Below are positions 61,892-64,000 of a DNA stretch of 64,000 bases, piece by piece (position 1 is the stretch's first letter; each line of letters opens with the position of its first letter). Source of the stretch: Planctomycetaceae bacterium (lineage in GTDB: Bacteria > Planctomycetota > Planctomycetia > Planctomycetales > Planctomycetaceae); assembly GCA_021732995.1 (NCBI GenBank), contig JAKFWA010000074.1:50119-114118 (forward strand), in the 5' to 3' direction. The notes beneath the pieces are model-generated. The model made no database searches. It was not told where the DNA came from and saw only the letters and a program-made list of their open reading frames with translations. The translations under genes were made by a program, and so were the position numbers.

Positions 61892-63133
61892 TCACTTCCA
61901 CTTGGCGGCCTGGTTCGATCGTAACGCGATGTTCGCCAAATGCGCGGCTGCGGCAGCACTGACTCCCGCTTCCGCTGGGGCTGTCGGCTTTTGGCGGCTG
62001 CGAATGCACTCGATCCAGTTCGCCAGATGCACCAGTTCCCCGTCGGGTTTGTCATAGAAGTCGGCGCCACGCGCGCCGGTCCCCAGCACCATCTCGCTGG
62101 CTTCGAGCTTCTTGTTGCGCTCGGGATGAATCTCATACCGACCACGATCGATGTAGAGCGTCCCGTTCGTGCCCATGAACTCGACCATCGACCCGTTACG
62201 CGCGTTGCTGAACGTACCCTCGAAGTAGATCTGGGCGTTCTGCTTTGGGTAACGGAGCAAAGTCTGCACGGTGTCTGGAGTCTCCCAGATGCCTTCCGCC
62301 ATGTACCAGTCACCGATGCTGACGGCGTATTCCGGGTGATCGAGTTCCAGCAGCCAGTGCACGACGTCAATCCAGTGCACCATCAGGTCCGTGAAAATGC
62401 CGCCGCCAAAGTCCCAGAACCAGCGCCATTGACGGAAGCGATACTCATCAAACGGCTGTTCTTTGGCGTTACCGAGGAACATCTTCCAGTCGACGGTCTT
62501 GGGATCGATATTGAGGTTCGGCTTGTTGGCGCGCGGAGCATTGCGGTTCCAGGTCAGATGGACCTTGTGGATCTCGCCCAGCGCTCCGGACTTGAGGATC
62601 TCGCGTGCCTTGATGATGTGCGGCATGCTCCGCTGCTGCATGCCCACCTGCACAACCCGCTTGTGCTTGTTCTGAGCGTCAATGACCGCCGCACCTTCGG
62701 ACAGATCATGAGTCAGCGGCTTCTCGACGTAGACGTCCTTGCCCGCCTGACACGCCGCGACCGTCAACGGCACATGCCAATGATCCGGAGTTCCGATGAG
62801 CACGGCGTCGACGTCTTTGCGTTCCAGCACCTGCTGAAAGTTCTTGACCTGAAAGGCGTCCTTGTCCGCCAGTTCCTTGCCCTGCCGCAAGTGGTCATCC
62901 CAGACGTCACACACGCCGACAATCTTGACTCCCGGCACTTTGACGAGTGCCTTCATCAAGTGTCTGCAGCGCCCACCCGTACCGATGCAGGCGACGTTGA
63001 TGGTCTCGTTGGCCGCGTACCCCAATGCAGAGGCCGTATGCCCCACCGCGAGTGCCCCAAGGGAATAGCCTGCAATCTGGCCGACGAAGTTACGCCGCGG
63101 TAACTGAACTGGAACGTTGGAACTCGGAATCAT
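61892..63133 (-). CDS. Gfo/Idh/MocA family oxidoreductase, Tat-exported
   Basis: 413 residues. The N-terminus has a Tat-like signal (PRRNFVGQIAGYSLGALAVG), then INVACIGTGGRCRHLM for the cofactor-binding fold, the catalytic EKP in VYVEKPLTHDLS, and DFGGGIFTDLMVHWIDVVHW with the family's conserved Asp and His. The downstream gene is a paralogue, and both probably act on the same kind of exported sugar-derived substrate (inference). GGTGAATC lies just before the ATG, a weak ribosome-binding site. Confidence 0.9.
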   Translation of the reverse strand: MIPSSNVPVQLPRRNFVGQIAGYSLGALAVGHTASALGYAANETINVACIGTGGRCRHLMKALVKVPGVKIVGVCDVWDDHLRQGKELADKDAFQVKNFQQVLERKDVDAVLIGTPDHWHVPLTVAACQAGKDVYVEKPLTHDLSEGAAVIDAQNKHKRVVQVGMQQRSMPHIIKAREILKSGALGEIHKVHLTWNRNAPRANKPNLNIDPKTVDWKMFLGNAKEQPFDEYRFRQWRWFWDFGGGIFTDLMVHWIDVVHWLLELDHPEYAVSIGDWYMAEGIWETPDTVQTLLRYPKQNAQIYFEGTFSNARNGSMVEFMGTNGTLYIDRGRYEIHPERNKKLEASEMVLGTGARGADFYDKPDGELVHLANWIECIRSRQKPTAPAEAGVSAAAAAHLANIALRSNQAAKWK

Positions 63134-63239
63134 GATTCACCGGAAAGCATGAGAAGTACAGCCGCGCCAAACTCAAGACTTAGTTACCGACATAGGTATC
63201 ATCAGAGCAAGCGTCGCGAGATGGACTAATCACCCGCAT

Positions 63240-64000
63240 TCATTGAGACGCACGGTTCTGAGGCCTCATAGCTTCCGGCGGCGTCCATGATTGCAGCGGC
63301 AATGGTTCGCGCAACTCCAGAATCCAGGGTTGGTGCCATCTTGGAGGTTCGGCCGCGAGATCAACGTTCGGATCGATCAATAGCTGGGGTTTACGGCCAT
63401 TCAGAGAACACCACACCTCGGCGTGAACTTCCTGGCGTCCGAGCTCGCTTTGCTCGGAAATGTCGACCAGAAAGTGAGCGAACAGCCGCAACAGCTCAGG
63501 CTCATAGCTGAGTCTGTCCACTTGGCGGCTCGACAAGAACGCGTTCGGATTGACCGGTCGAGCGACTCGGGTCTTCGGATTCACGACAGTGATGCGCAGT
63601 GCCGACCACTTGTCGTTGAGCATCATACGCCACGAAAACCGAGTTCCTTCTTCGGTCCACGCGACGTGATCCGAGTAGAGAAAATGCCGCCACGGGAACA
63701 GCAGTTGAAGCGCGAACCAACCGACAAGCAGTCCGACAGTCAACTTTCCTGGCTGATGACCCGCTGGTTGCACGGCATCGACTGGCTGCACCGGTTCTTG
63801 TCTCGTCGGAGAGACTTCGGATTGCAGGGGCCGCAATCGCTGCAGCAGTCGCGCGGGCCAATCGGGGGGTAGAAACAGTGTGCTCGCCACGATCATGAAC
63901 CAAGGGAACACACCGATATGAAACATTGCATTGTTAAGCAGATGAAATGAGACGCTGACGGCCAAGGCAACGTGGCGAGTCGGTCGCCAGAGCAGACATG
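63240..64000 (-). CDS. HTTM-domain membrane protein (C-terminal part, runs off right edge)
   Basis: The frame stays open through base 64000, so the start is outside the window; at least 250 residues are visible. The first visible residues (LLWRPTRHVALAVSVSFHLLNNAMFHIGVFPWFMI) match the horizontally transferred transmembrane (HTTM) family related to vitamin K-dependent gamma-carboxylase: compare FHLxNxxxFxIGxFPWxMI. A membrane segment KLTVGLLVGWFALQLLFPWR follows, then a soluble C-terminal part with YSDHVAWTEEGTRFSWRMML, also typical of the family, ending in a Pro-rich tail. Its biochemical role is not established in planctomycetes. Confidence 0.8.
   Translation of the reverse strand, partial: CLLWRPTRHVALAVSVSFHLLNNAMFHIGVFPWFMIVASTLFLPPDWPARLLQRLRPLQSEVSPTRQEPVQPVDAVQPAGHQPGKLTVGLLVGWFALQLLFPWRHFLYSDHVAWTEEGTRFSWRMMLNDKWSALRITVVNPKTRVARPVNPNAFLSSRQVDRLSYEPELLRLFAHFLVDISEQSELGRQEVHAEVWCSLNGRKPQLLIDPNVDLAAEPPRWHQPWILELREPLPLQSWTPPEAMRPQNRASQ

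Noticed and set aside
61940..63103. 387-residue plus-strand frame
   Set aside because: Antisense to a canonical Gfo/Idh/MocA gene with Tat signal and EKP motif.
1..64000. Transposases, integrases, phage genes, tRNA or rRNA
   Set aside because: None recognised by eye in any reading frame or intergenic gap. A tRNA could be missed without a covariance-model search.

Overview
The window looks like a chromosomal segment from a member of the phylum Planctomycetota, probably Planctomycetales. The evidence is the set of lineage-typical families: a DUF1501 protein, a DUF1552 protein, and a 909-residue DUF1587/1592/1588/1585 protein with an MJ0042 zinc finger and CxxCH haem motifs. Two giant secreted proteins carry the planctomycete 'LEPR'-like motif near the N-terminus (RLEQRSLLT and FLEPRVVLT), and there are several Gfo/Idh/MocA proteins, two of them with Tat-like N-termini. 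No rRNA, tRNA, CRISPR array, phage or insertion sequence was recognised by eye. Species cannot be named from this.

Layout. 1-2000: a YtrA-type GntR repressor, an ABC ATPase and an ABC-2 permease (cut by the left edge) in one minus-strand operon, with a strong inverted repeat just upstream of the repressor. 2100-5230: pyrB, a dihydroorotase-like gene that has lost most of its metal ligands, and a methyltransferase. 5300-12200: a small membrane protein, a giant M36 (fungalysin) peptidase with Ca-binding repeats, and a decayed lipoprotein gene. 12270-15130: a hypothetical, an RNase HII-like protein with an altered GRG motif, and a sterol-desaturase-family hydroxylase. 15550-19750: a two-gene module, a double winged-helix protein and a 1144-residue ATPase that fuses an N-terminal P-loop domain to a C-terminal HerA/FtsK-like domain. 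This is the best candidate for an undescribed system, possibly defence.

20347-35381: a complete 14-gene nuoA-N operon for respiratory complex I, closed by a strong bidirectional hairpin. 35443-44146: a secreted protein of unknown role and a 2074-residue protein with two tandem sets of seven FG-GAP blades plus a long Ca-binding repeat tail. 44250-50450: DUF1552, DUF1592-type cytochrome, ferredoxin and DUF1501 genes. 50600-54650: a Gfo/Idh/MocA-like protein without its catalytic motifs, coaC, a FabZ-like dehydratase, and a GcvH-like lipoyl protein paired with a ferredoxin. 54659-57201: feoA-feoB ferrous iron uptake. 57280-64000: a secreted hypothetical, a receiver/SpoIIE phosphatase, a small membrane protein, two canonical Gfo/Idh/MocA oxidoreductases and the C-terminal part of an HTTM-family membrane protein cut by the right edge.

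Three intergenic imperfect inverted repeats (50475-50573, 60296-60358, 61780-61839) look like dispersed non-coding elements. Function calls rest on reading motifs by eye; no search was run. Starts were moved inward where a better ribosome-binding site, signal peptide or overlap argued for it.
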